Part shown: one piece after another, positions 1-5,545 of the stretch | Layout: every line of letters starts with the position of its first letter | How positions within the stretch are numbered: the first letter of the stretch is position 1 | Source: Acidobacteria bacterium UBA6911 | GTDB lineage: Bacteria; Acidobacteriota; UBA6911 | Assembly (NCBI GenBank): GCA_002451015.1 | Contig: DKBB01000108.1 | Coordinates: forward strand, 1 to 9,010 | Length of the DNA stretch: 9,010 bases | Direction: 5' to 3' | Position numbers and translations under genes: made by a program | The notes under the pieces: model-generated | Told to the model about the DNA's origin: nothing | Databases searched by the model: none | What the model saw: the letters and a program-made list of their open reading frames with translations, nothing else

Positions 1-1535
1 CCGTCCCAGGAATTTGTCGGCCAGGACCTGGGCGTATCATCCGCCCGGTTTTTTTCAAAGCTCCAGCTTCCGTTGATTCGGTGATTCGCGCTGAAGTTAT
101 GGTCAATCCGGATGTTGATCGACTTACGGTACTGGTCCTCCCCGATCCCCCACAAGTTAACCGATCCTTCCAAGGTACGGTTCCAGAGGTGACCGGCCGT
201 ATTGAGGCCGTCCCCGGCTAAATAGTTGTTCGCCGGCGCGTTATCATTCAGCTTTCCGATAAAGTCGTCGATAAACCCGGACGGATCCATTCCGGTACGG
301 ACCGGATCCCAGCCGCCGGATATCACCGCATTCGAGCAATCGGAGTTTAAATCAGCGATATTATCGATCGTTCCAAATACGCTGGCATAACGCAGCTGGC
401 CCGTGTAGGGGGTGGTTCCCCATCCGCCGGGTTCCCATTCGGGCCTGAGTGGATTCCCTGCATAGTCAACCGACGCGACTGTCGGAAGACTGGTGTTGGC
501 GCTGTTCTCTGCAGAAGGTACCGGATAGTCTGCGTTTGCGTTGTTCCAGCGGTCCCAGAAACGAAAGATGCCTCTCTGGGCACAGGGCGTCAGAGTCATT
601 GCATTGTAGGATGAGCGGGTTTTGGCGACCTGGAAGTTGAAAAGGGCAAAGAAAAAGGTCTTGTTCTTGACGATCGGTCCGCTGACGCTGGCCGTGCCCT
701 CCTGCAGGTTTCTCCATGGGGGCACTTGGTCGGTCCGGTTGTTTTCCCAGGTATTGGGATCCAGCGATGAGTTTTGAACGTTCCACACTGCGGCGCCGTG
801 GAAATCATTGCCGCCCGATTTTGTCACAATCCTGACCTGGGCATTCCCGCGCCCCACTTCCGCGTCCACCGGAGCCAGCACCATCTGGAATTCCCCCACC
901 AGGTCGGGGTTGACGCGGGTGGGTGTATTGACGCCGGTTAAAAAACGCACGCCGTTAACGGTGACTCCGTCGCGCTGTACGTTCACAGCTTGGGCGGAAA
1001 CACCTGCGAAGGAGGTGTTGGCAGCCCCGAAGATCGGGTCGTCGGCCACGATCACGCCGGACATGACTTTAATCAAATCCATCGCATCTCTGTTGACCAG
1101 CGGAAGTTCTTCCACAGTCGCTGCAGGAAGCACGTCACCGACCGACGAACTTGATTCCAGGAGCAATTCCTCTCCCGAAGTCGTGACGGCAATAGTGGTT
1201 TCCACACCGCTTACTTCCAGTTGGAAGTTCAAGCGAGCCTGTTGTCCGGCTGTAAGATTCACGTTGTTGTATTCCATGGATTGGAAGCCTTCCAGCTCGG
1301 CCATGACTGTGTAGGTGCCGAACTGCAATCTTGGAAAGCTGTATACACCCGAAGAATTCGTAAGTGCGGTTGACACGATACCCGTGGCTTCGTTTGTCAC
1401 CGTAATTATTCCGTCAGGAACCACTGCTCCCGAAGCATCCGTAACGGTCCCGCCCAGCGAGGCGTCCTGCCCAAAAGCGTTCATTGCCAGGAAGAGTGCC
1501 AGTAACACTAGGGGTGCAATAATTAATTTTCTCAT
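1..1535 (-). CDS. Oar-type TonB-dependent receptor with N-terminal carboxypeptidase-regulatory-like domain (3' end outside window)
   Basis: An open frame on the minus strand runs from ATG at 1535 to the left edge, 511 codons without a stop (my own translation). Residues 1-23 form a signal peptide (MRKLIIAPLVLLALFLAMNA, then FGQ). Residues 26-108 match a CarboxypepD_reg beta-sandwich (SLGGTVTDASGAVVPDG, then SSGVYSFPRLQFGTYTV). Residues 130-240 look like the receptor plug (VNRDAMDLIKVMSGV, VQRDGVTVNGV, AQVRIVTKSGGNDFHG). The rest is Asn/Gly/Trp-rich and fits the start of an outer-membrane barrel. By family knowledge such proteins import large substrates or act in surface adhesion; the substrate cannot be told here. 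A GAGG Shine-Dalgarno lies about 9 nt upstream of the ATG. The full protein is probably around 1000 residues, so the barrel is incomplete. No TonB box was identified with certainty. Confidence 0.9.
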   Translation of the reverse strand, partial: MRKLIIAPLVLLALFLAMNAFGQDASLGGTVTDASGAVVPDGIITVTNEATGIVSTALTNSSGVYSFPRLQFGTYTVMAELEGFQSMEYNNVNLTAGQQARLNFQLEVSGVETTIAVTTSGEELLLESSSSVGDVLPAATVEELPLVNRDAMDLIKVMSGVIVADDPIFGAANTSFAGVSAQAVNVQRDGVTVNGVRFLTGVNTPTRVNPDLVGEFQMVLAPVDAEVGRGNAQVRIVTKSGGNDFHGAAVWNVQNSSLDPNTWENNRTDQVPPWRNLQEGTASVSGPIVKNKTFFFALFNFQVAKTRSSYNAMTLTPCAQRGIFRFWDRWNNANADYPVPSAENSANTSLPTVASVDYAGNPLRPEWEPGGWGTTPYTGQLRYASVFGTIDNIADLNSDCSNAVISGGWDPVRTGMDPSGFIDDFIGKLNDNAPANNYLAGDGLNTAGHLWNRTLEGSVNLWGIGEDQYRKSINIRIDHNFSANHRINGSWSFEKNRADDTPRSWPTNSWD

Positions 1536-1564
1536 AGTCGATTACCTCACCTTTAAAGTGTCGT

Positions 1565-1577
1565 TTTGTATTACAAA
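1565..1577. promoter_or_regulatory. 13-bp palindrome in the receptor gene leader
   Basis: TTTGTA-T-TACAAA is a perfect inverted repeat 30-42 bp upstream of the receptor start codon. It sits where a repressor could block transcription or initiation. The function is inferred only from position; the arms are AT-rich and a chance match is possible. Confidence 0.3.
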
Positions 1578-1658
1578 CCCAAACACAGCATCTAGGGCTA
1601 TCTTGATTTTCTGACATCTCCGACTAGGAATACTAGCAACCTAATCGCTGGATCCGGG

Positions 1659-1694
1659 ATTACGTGTGCAATACTGATTACGAGTGCACTACTG
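1659..1694. repeat. two 18-bp tandem direct repeats upstream of the receptor gene
   Basis: 1659-1676 (ATTACGTGTGCAATACTG) and 1677-1694 (ATTACGAGTGCACTACTG) lie head to tail and match at 16 of 18 positions. Unit 2 contains the 8-bp palindrome AGTGCACT. They begin about 124 bp upstream of the receptor ATG. Such spacing fits a pair of activator or repressor sites, but no known operator is recognised. Confidence 0.55.
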
Positions 1695-2136
1695 TATGAG
1701 ATGATTGTCGATGCTCGACGAGATCCTTCGTATTATGTCTGGAACGCACCGGTTATTGAGGCCAGGGGATTCTTGAAACTCAAATCTTGGATGGAAACCT
1801 TACTTTTGGAGCTCACACCGCTAGCCTCAATCAAGCTCATCCAGTTTACAACACACCTTTTGGCGCCAGCTTAATCAGTTCTTCAATAAGTGTCAAAGGA
1901 AAAGTCTCAACGGGGATCTTTTTACTGAGCACTAATTATTCCAGCCTGTACCCGGCGCACACATCTGGCCGTTCTTACTGTTTGTAGTAAGTATAGTAAG
2001 TAGTGCGGAGGTAAATTAGGCATGATTCGCTGGAATGAAGGAAACTCCTTTATGCTTCCACCGATTTGGCGTCTAGCCCTGCGATAATCCCGGGAAGGAA
2101 TACTTACTGTCGAACAATTTCGTCGGTTAAAAAATC
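1695..2136. other. divergent intergenic region without a recognisable gene
   Basis: This stretch between the receptor and padR has short open frames in several phases, none with a recognisable motif. A small hairpin, GTCGA-TGC-TCGAC, lies at 1707-1719. Around 1984-2003 there is a short run of GTAAGTA/GTAGT-like repeats. Apart from the 21-codon ORF listed separately nothing here can be called. Confidence 0.5.
2022..2087 (+). CDS. possible 21-residue microprotein with a perfect Shine-Dalgarno
   Basis: ATG at 2022 is preceded by GGAGGT at 2007-2012 with a 9-nt spacer, a near-ideal ribosome site. The frame encodes MIRWNEGNSFMLPPIWRLAL plus a final R and ends in TAA at 2085-2087. The product is not recognised and has no clear membrane or signal segment. 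It may be a real small peptide, or a relic whose ribosome site survives after the gene decayed. The call rests on the ribosome site alone. Confidence 0.2.
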   Translation: MIRWNEGNSFMLPPIWRLALR

Positions 2137-2164
2137 TTGACAAATAACCATTGTTGTCTACAAT
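2137..2164 (+). promoter_or_regulatory. sigma70-type promoter of padR, leaderless
   Basis: A consensus -35 box TTGACA (2137-2142) and -10 box TACAAT (2159-2164) are separated by 16 bp. The -10 ends only 6 bp before the ATG at 2171, so transcription should start at or next to the start codon. This predicts a leaderless mRNA, in keeping with the absence of any Shine-Dalgarno before padR. Confidence 0.8.
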
Positions 2165-2171
2165 GTAGACA
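2155..2171. promoter_or_regulatory. probable PadR autoregulatory operator
   Basis: TGTCTACA-A-TGTAGACA is a perfect 17-bp inverted repeat covering the -10 box, the predicted transcription start and the first base of the padR ATG. PadR-family dimers are known to bind such palindromes in their own promoters. Binding here would occlude RNA polymerase. That PadR is the binder is inferred from position. Confidence 0.7.
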
Positions 2172-2539
2172 TGGGTGATATTCTTGGTGGATTTGAACAG
2201 GCGGTTCTCCTGGCCTTAATAAAACTAGGCGATAATGCTTACGGCCGGGCGATTCTGAAAGAGGTTGCAATACGCCTCAACCGTGATGTTGCTGCCGGAG
2301 CCGTTTACGCAACCCTCGACCGTCTTGAAGCCAAAAGATTGGTCTCTTCCCGCCTGGCTTCCGGCACACCTGCGCGTGGAGGCCGTGCGCGTCGTTATTA
2401 CAAGCCAGAGGCGGCGGGAACTATCGCACTCAACGAAACAAAGGCGACTCTGGAGAACCTTTGGCGAGACACGGTTTGGCCTATAGGAGGTCAATCATGC
2501 ATATACCTTCCCGCACAGGCACTGAGGAGAGCCCTGTAG
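2171..2539 (+). CDS. PadR-family transcriptional regulator
   Basis: This is a 122-residue winged-helix repressor, a typical length for the short PadR class. The N-terminal helix GGFEQAVLLALIKLGDNAYG, the recognition-helix region AVYATLDRLEAKRLV (residues 44-58) and the wing RGGRARRYYKPEAAG (about 69-83) are all diagnostic. The ATG at 2171 is set by the promoter, which leaves no room for an upstream start. The last 20 residues are atypical because the frame reads through the ribosome site and start of the next gene, overlapping it by 43 nt. In Acidobacteriota such regulators commonly precede permease-prefix or MacB-like genes. The ligand or signal is unknown. Autorepression through the start-site palindrome is likely. 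Confidence 0.92.
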   Translation: MGDILGGFEQAVLLALIKLGDNAYGRAILKEVAIRLNRDVAAGAVYATLDRLEAKRLVSSRLASGTPARGGRARRYYKPEAAGTIALNETKATLENLWRDTVWPIGGQSCIYLPAQALRRAL

Positions 2540-3132
2540 CAACCTCAAATTACCCGCCACAGTGGGCACAATCGCTCCTTACACATTTACTGAAGTCTCG
2601 AGATCGGGAGAGCATCCCGGGTGATTTGCTCGAGGAATACCAGGAAGAGCGATTCCCAGGGGTGGGGCGTGCGCGGGCAAATCTATGGTACATCCGGCAA
2701 ATTTTCATCCTTGCTTTTTTCCAAGCCTTAAAAGGAGGTCCCATGAAAAGATCTCTAATATGCTTGTGCTTCTTGACCCTGGCAGCATCGGCTTGTTTTG
2801 GAGTCACGGAAACCGTTCTGCGTCAAAAAACTGTTCTGTATCATCCAGGTTCCGATGTGCGAATTATCTGGGCCATTATGTTGGCAGTTGCAAGTATTAT
2901 CACTATGCTCTATTTGGTTCTGCCCGGATACAGGCTTTTGCGGATCCTGGTGTCGTTAGGCGCAGTCCCTATGCTCAGTTTCGGGATAAGTGCAATGTTG
3001 GTGGTAATAAGATCCACACATTTCGAGGGGTATTTTCTGTTGTATGGAGTAGCACTAACCCTTCAATTGACGCTGGTCCTCCTCGCGCTCGCGTTCGTAC
3101 CAGATGAACCTTATTCCCATGCTCACTTATGA
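2497..3132 (+). CDS. permease-prefix-domain membrane protein, partner of PadR
   Basis: A 211-residue protein starting at ATG 2497 behind AGGAGG (2485-2490). Residues 20-72 resemble the cytosolic 'permease prefix' domain found in front of acidobacterial duplicated orphan permeases (PPQWAQSLL, then RDRESIPGDLLEEYQEE, then NLWYIRQIF). The remainder holds about four hydrophobic segments, near 88-102, 122-144, 149-171 and 179-201. It has no FtsX/MacB periplasmic domain, so it is far shorter than the roughly 800-residue transporters that carry this prefix and is probably not itself a transporter. It overlaps padR by 43 nt in another frame, which suggests translational coupling and shared repression. 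An in-frame ATG at 2743 has its own ribosome site. The biochemical role is unknown. Confidence 0.75.
   Translation: MHIPSRTGTEESPVATSNYPPQWAQSLLTHLLKSRDRESIPGDLLEEYQEERFPGVGRARANLWYIRQIFILAFFQALKGGPMKRSLICLCFLTLAASACFGVTETVLRQKTVLYHPGSDVRIIWAIMLAVASIITMLYLVLPGYRLLRILVSLGAVPMLSFGISAMLVVIRSTHFEGYFLLYGVALTLQLTLVLLALAFVPDEPYSHAHL
2731..2745 (+). promoter_or_regulatory. internal Shine-Dalgarno and in-frame start codon
   Basis: AAAGGAGGT at 2731-2739 is a full anti-SD match followed after 3 nt by ATG 2743, in frame with the permease-prefix gene at residue 83. Initiation here would give a 129-residue product beginning MKRSLICLCFLTLAASACFG, which looks like a signal or lipoprotein-type N-terminus. 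The same bases encode the linker LKGGPM, so the match could be incidental; the spacing is also short. Confidence 0.35.
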
Positions 3133-3242
3133 TCCAATAGGATTACACTAAGAATCCAACGTGTTGTAGGGATCAAGTTCATGAAACAGGTCATTTCCTC
3201 TTTAAGACATTTCACTCTTCGAGGCGGCCCTTTCATGCCCAG

Positions 3243-3279
3243 GGATTTCCCTTTCTCCCTCAGCCCCATCCGCATATAA
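3243..3279 (+). repeat. copy 1 of a 37-bp promoter-like repeat
   Basis: GGATTTCCCTTTCTCCCTC, nine variable bases, then CGCATATAA. Copy 2 at 7389-7425 has the two outer blocks at identical spacing (18 of 19 and 9 of 9 matches; only 3 of 9 in the middle). Weaker similarity continues to about 3315 (19 of 36 further positions by eye). Here it contains the likely -10 box of the selenoprotein gene. Confidence 0.6.
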
Positions 3280-3280
3280 T
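3252..3280 (+). promoter_or_regulatory. putative promoter of the selenoprotein gene
   Basis: A perfect -10 box TATAAT lies at 3275-3280, 58 bp before the ATG at 3339, predicting a 5' leader of about 50 nt. The -35 region 17 bp upstream (TTTCTC, 3252-3257) is a poor match, so activity may depend on an activator or on the repeated block at 3243-3261. Confidence 0.5.
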
Positions 3281-3315
3281 ATTTTCACATTACAACATGA
3301 TTTTTATTATCAGCC

Positions 3316-3335
3316 ATGAGGAGCAATGAGGAGCA
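3316..3335 (+). repeat. tandem duplication of the ribosome binding site
   Basis: ATGAGGAGCA occurs twice in direct tandem (3316-3325 and 3326-3335). The downstream GAGGAG (3328-3333) is 5 nt from ATG 3339 and is the working Shine-Dalgarno. The upstream copy starts an 8-codon ORF from ATG 3316 whose TGA overlaps the selenoprotein ATG as ATGA, which could allow coupled translation. Confidence 0.65.
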
Positions 3336-3338
3336 ATT

Positions 3339-3560
3339 ATGAATGTTTCAATCAAATACTGCACTGAATGAAACTACTTACCCTATGCCTCCCGTGTGGA
3401 GGAAGAATTAAATGCAACCTTTTCCGGGATCAACGTCCAGCTTATACCCGGACATGGTGGTGTGTTTGAAGTCACGCTTGATAACAGGCTTATTTATACA
3501 AAGTCAAATACCGGGCGCTTCCCTGAAGCTGAGGAAATCACTAAAATTATTAAACTTTGA
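3339..3560 (+). CDS. selW: SelW/Rdx-family selenoprotein, TGA at codon 11 read as selenocysteine
   Basis: From ATG 3339 the frame reads MNVSIKYCTE, then TGA (3369-3371), then NYLPYASRVEEEL, and stops at TGA 3558-3560: 73 residues with Sec at position 11. The family pattern is complete. An N-terminal beta-strand (VSIKYC) leads into the C-x-x-U redox motif (Cys8-Thr-Glu-Sec11), an amphipathic helix (YASRVEEELNATF), then INVQLIPGHGGVFEVTLDN, the GRFPEAEEI block and a C-terminal helix. Family members are thioredoxin-fold proteins of about 70-90 residues, with a redox role inferred from the CxxC/CxxU site; most bacterial ones have Cys where this has TGA. Apart from that codon there is no sign of decay. 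Ribosome site GAGGAG lies 5 nt upstream. A candidate bSECIS follows the TGA. The gene is monocistronic, with promoter at 3275-3280. The alternative is a Cys-to-stop nonsense mutation, which is less likely given the exact position and hairpin. Confidence 0.88.
3388..3402 (+). promoter_or_regulatory. candidate bacterial SECIS hairpin
   Basis: CCTCC-CGTGT-GGAGG forms a perfect 5-bp, GC-rich stem with a 5-nt apical loop. The loop begins 21 nt after the TGA and has G as its second base. Bacterial SECIS elements are known to lie inside the coding sequence right after UGA, with an exposed G near the start of the apical loop for SelB. A lower stem (CTT 3377-3379 with AAG 3403-3405) is possible across an 8-nt bulge. 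No folding energy was computed. Confidence 0.6.
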
Positions 3561-3670
3561 GGCAGTAGATTGAAACCGGACAGTATACAAGCCTAGAACA
3601 TCGTGAGCTAGCTGAATACTGGTGTCTGTCCAGTAAAATTAGACTTTTGTCTTCATTCTTGGCTACAGAA

Positions 3671-3880
3671 ATGACGCTTGCACCTGGTATTAAGCTCGAC
3701 CCATACAAAATTCTCTCTTCCATCGGTTCCGGTGGTATGGGTGAAGGGTGGAAGGCGAAGGATACCCGCCTGGGCCGCGCCGTAGCAATCAAGATGTTCA
3801 AGGAGCAGCACAGCGAGCGCTTCCAGCAGGAAGCCCGGTCTATCGCGGCACTTTTATCTGAAAATCAAAGTTTTGTCTAA
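3671..3880 (+). pseudogene. Ser/Thr protein kinase N-lobe fragment
   Basis: From ATG 3671 the product begins MTLAPGIKLDPYKILSSIGS and continues GGMGEGWKAKDTRLGRAVAI. This is the canonical start of acidobacterial PknB-type kinases: glycine loop (GSGGMGE), VAIK lysine, and helix C as RFQQEARSIAAL. Homology ends there, and after LSENQSFV a TAA stops the frame at 70 residues. The HRD catalytic loop, DFG and activation segment are all absent. The loop EVYKA typical of the family reads EGWKA here. It therefore cannot be an active kinase. No good Shine-Dalgarno precedes the ATG. A second kinase fragment lies at 7442-7600 on the same strand. Confidence 0.85.
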
Positions 3881-4127
3881 GCAACCTGACCTTACTGCCT
3901 TAGATATGTAGCATCCTATATCTTAACTTGGAAATATCCAGGAGTGATGCACTTCGGCGCCACCTTAGTTCCAATTCAGGATTCAAACCGTTATCGGTTG
4001 TTAAACATGCATGTATGCGCAGATTCGCGCTTTAGCAGAGTTACGGTCGATTCAAATACTTCAGATACTATATTGCCAGAACGTAGCTTTTTACGGATAA
4101 TAACTTCATATCTCTGGGGAAATCCAA
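3881..4127. other. spacer without a recognisable gene
   Basis: No motif-bearing frame is seen between the kinase fragment and the acetyltransferase. AGATAT and ATATCT (about 3902-3923) could pair as a weak AT-rich hairpin. This is probably debris of the kinase locus plus the leader of the next gene. Confidence 0.4.
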
Positions 4128-4607
4128 ATGACGAATATCACATACAGATTTGCAACCGAGCAAGATTTAGATCTCCTAGCGCAATGGAATCATCAACTCA
4201 TCCAGGATGAAGGTCAACGCAACAGGCTTTCGCTTGAACAGCTTCGGAACCGGATGCAAAAATGGATTAGGGGAGAGTACAGAGCTGTTCTGTTTGAATC
4301 GAATCAAATACCCGTATCCTACGCTCTTTATCGTGAAGATCCTGATGAAATTCACTTCATTCAGTTGTTTGTCGACCGTAACAGACGCCGTCAAGGCATA
4401 GGGCACTATTGTGTTGATATTTTAAGGTTAGAACTCTGGCCTTCCGACAAAAGGTTGATTGTCGAAGCTCTTGTGAAGAACGAATCTACAATTCAATTTT
4501 GGTGTTCGATCGGGTTTTCCGCCTACAGGCTTACACTGGAGATTATGCCGGAAATTACAAATATAAAGGACGCAAATGTAGAAAAAATCTTAAATAGGAG
4601 TCATTAG
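4128..4607 (+). CDS. GNAT-family N-acetyltransferase
   Basis: A 159-residue single-domain acetyltransferase that would transfer the acetyl group of acetyl-CoA to an amine on an unidentified substrate. The N-terminus ITYRFATEQDLDLLAQW is the usual beta1-alpha1 of GNATs. Motif A is IHFIQLFVDRNRRRQGIGHY (residues 75-94), whose R-R-Q-G-I-G (87-92) is the pyrophosphate-binding loop. Motif B is NESTIQFWCSIGF (118-130). The length is normal and the frame intact. GGGGA at 4116-4120, 7 nt upstream of ATG, is a modest ribosome site. No neighbour shares its strand and spacing closely enough for an operon. It could act on a small molecule or a protein; resistance, toxin or metabolic roles cannot be separated from sequence. 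Confidence 0.88.
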   Translation: MTNITYRFATEQDLDLLAQWNHQLIQDEGQRNRLSLEQLRNRMQKWIRGEYRAVLFESNQIPVSYALYREDPDEIHFIQLFVDRNRRRQGIGHYCVDILRLELWPSDKRLIVEALVKNESTIQFWCSIGFSAYRLTLEIMPEITNIKDANVEKILNRSH

Positions 4608-4909
4608 ATATCCAGACCTGTGCCAGTAAGAGACCGATTAATCAATAAAGTTTTCCCCCCGCGACAAAACCCTCCTTCGGAAAATGAACCTGGAGGCGTA
4701 GAGCTGTGCTCTTCAATCAGATAATGTTCTGGCATTCACTCGTCCTTGCTTCCTGAAAGGGAGACCCTGTCCATGGGTAGCAAGCCGTCATCTTCGCTAC
4801 TTTTCCCTCAATATTTAAAATTCATGAATATTTTTCACCGCCGTCGGTTTATTGCTATAGCCTGCATCTTTTGAAGGATTTTAAAATTTAACGTGAGGAC
4901 ATTTCCAAC
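4608..4909. other. intergenic region, no clear gene
   Basis: Possible pairings are CCTCC (4671-4675) with GGAGG (4692-4696) and GTAGC (4777-4781) with GCTAC (4796-4800). A 33-codon frame starts at ATG 4773 (MGSKPSSSLLFPQYLKFMNI...) with AAGGGAGA upstream but resembles nothing known. ATTCATGAAT near 4820 is a 10-bp palindrome in AT-rich sequence. None of these matches a riboswitch class that I recognise. Confidence 0.35.
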
Positions 4910-5158
4910 ATGGACCATTCAGGAATTCCACAGATATTGCCGATGCTTGTGTTACTTATCATCATCCCTATTGTCTTATTGATGGTAATCCTTCAAATAA
5001 TTGCTTTCTGGAAGATCTGCACCAGGATTGGTTTACATGGAGCGCTTGGTCTTTTGATCCTTGTTCCGTTTGGCAGAATTATTTTGCCGCTATACATTGC
5101 CTTTGCGAAGTGGCCAGCGCTTGAACAGAAATCGAAAGAGACCCCTGGATCCTTATAG
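4910..5158 (+). CDS. small two-helix membrane protein
   Basis: 82 residues with two long hydrophobic stretches. The first is about residues 9-33 (LPMLVLLIIIPIVLLMVILQ). The second is about 44-64 (GALGLLILVPFGRIILPLYI), followed by FAKWPALEQ and a polar tail. Small inner-membrane proteins with the pattern FWKI...G..GALGLL..VP...I..L..AF..WP occur widely in bacteria with no assigned function; this one fits that pattern. GTGAGG lies about 12 nt before the ATG, so initiation is probably weak. The gene is flanked by non-coding DNA on both sides, so context gives no clue to its job. Confidence 0.7.
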   Translation: MDHSGIPQILPMLVLLIIIPIVLLMVILQIIAFWKICTRIGLHGALGLLILVPFGRIILPLYIAFAKWPALEQKSKETPGSL

Positions 5159-5218
5159 AAAGCTACGGCTTCTCAACGGCAAACATAGACAACCGGGTCA
5201 GGCTTTCAGACGAAAATG

Positions 5219-5242
5219 GGCAAAATTCAGGCAAGTTTTGCC
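5219..5242 (+). terminator. stem-loop downstream of the small membrane protein gene
   Basis: GGCAAAA pairs with TTTTGCC (7 bp, 10-nt loop), about 60 bp after the stop codon at 5158. No T-run follows, so a classical Rho-independent terminator is not supported. It may stabilise the transcript end. Confidence 0.25.
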
Positions 5243-5477
5243 GAATTCTGCGCAAATACCGCTAGGATGAATAAATACCGGTTTTGGATACCCATTCCCT
5301 ATCAGCCCCATGGCTGTTTCTGATAATCCCGTATTATATAAAATAATCGGTTTCAACAAGTTGATGATTTCTCGATATTACTACAGGCGGGAGCAAAGAA
5401 ACTCGGAATTTCGCACGCTTCCCCTTTTTCAGCTTTTGTTTATAGCCGCCTGATTGGAACCTAATATTGGGAAGGAT

Positions 5478-5506
5478 GCTCCGGTACTGCATTATGCAGC
5501 CGGTGC
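5478..5506 (+). other. bulged hairpin, possible structured RNA
   Basis: GC-T-CCGG-TA-CTGC-ATTAT-GCAG-CCGG-T-GC folds into 4 bp under a 5-nt loop, a 2-nt bulge, 4 more bp, a T-T mismatch and 2 closing bp. It lies 13 bp before a second hairpin at 5520-5545, in a region with no gene. Confidence 0.4.
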
Positions 5507-5519
5507 CTGTGAAATAATT

Positions 5520-5545
5520 GGAGAAGCAGGCGTTTATGCTTCTCC
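5520..5545 (+). other. perfect 9-bp hairpin
   Basis: GGAGAAGCA-GGCGTTTA-TGCTTCTCC has a 9-bp stem and 8-nt loop. It is followed by TGTATGG rather than a T-run. Together with the hairpin at 5478-5506 it could form a small RNA, an attenuator or a relic element. Confidence 0.4.

Noticed and set aside
808..1614. Plus-strand frames of 168 and 99 codons over the receptor gene
   Set aside because: They lie antisense to a receptor with clear domains and have no recognisable content of their own.
3369..3371. TGA in the SelW-like frame as a plain nonsense mutation
   Set aside because: It falls exactly at the Sec/Cys column of the CxxU motif, the rest of the frame shows no decay, and a hairpin follows at the right distance. 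One base change from a Cys codon remains possible but explains less.
3578..3631. GGACAG...CTGTCC inverted repeat as insertion-sequence ends
   Set aside because: The arms are only 6 bp, the interval is about 50 bp with no transposase remnant, and no target duplication is visible. AGCTAGCT inside is a short chance palindrome.
4671..4800. Pairings before the small membrane protein as a riboswitch
   Set aside because: The stems are short, widely spaced and lack any conserved core that I recognise.
5310..5453. 47-codon ORF starting MAVSDNPVLYKIIGFNKLMI
   Set aside because: No good ribosome site, no recognised motif, and another frame in the same place looks equally protein-like. Reading its TGA as Sec gives no known redox motif.
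5460..5530. Cobalamin-like riboswitch (GGTGCCTGTGAAA-like string)
   Set aside because: Only a short string matches; the other conserved elements, including the B12 box, and a suitable downstream gene are missing.
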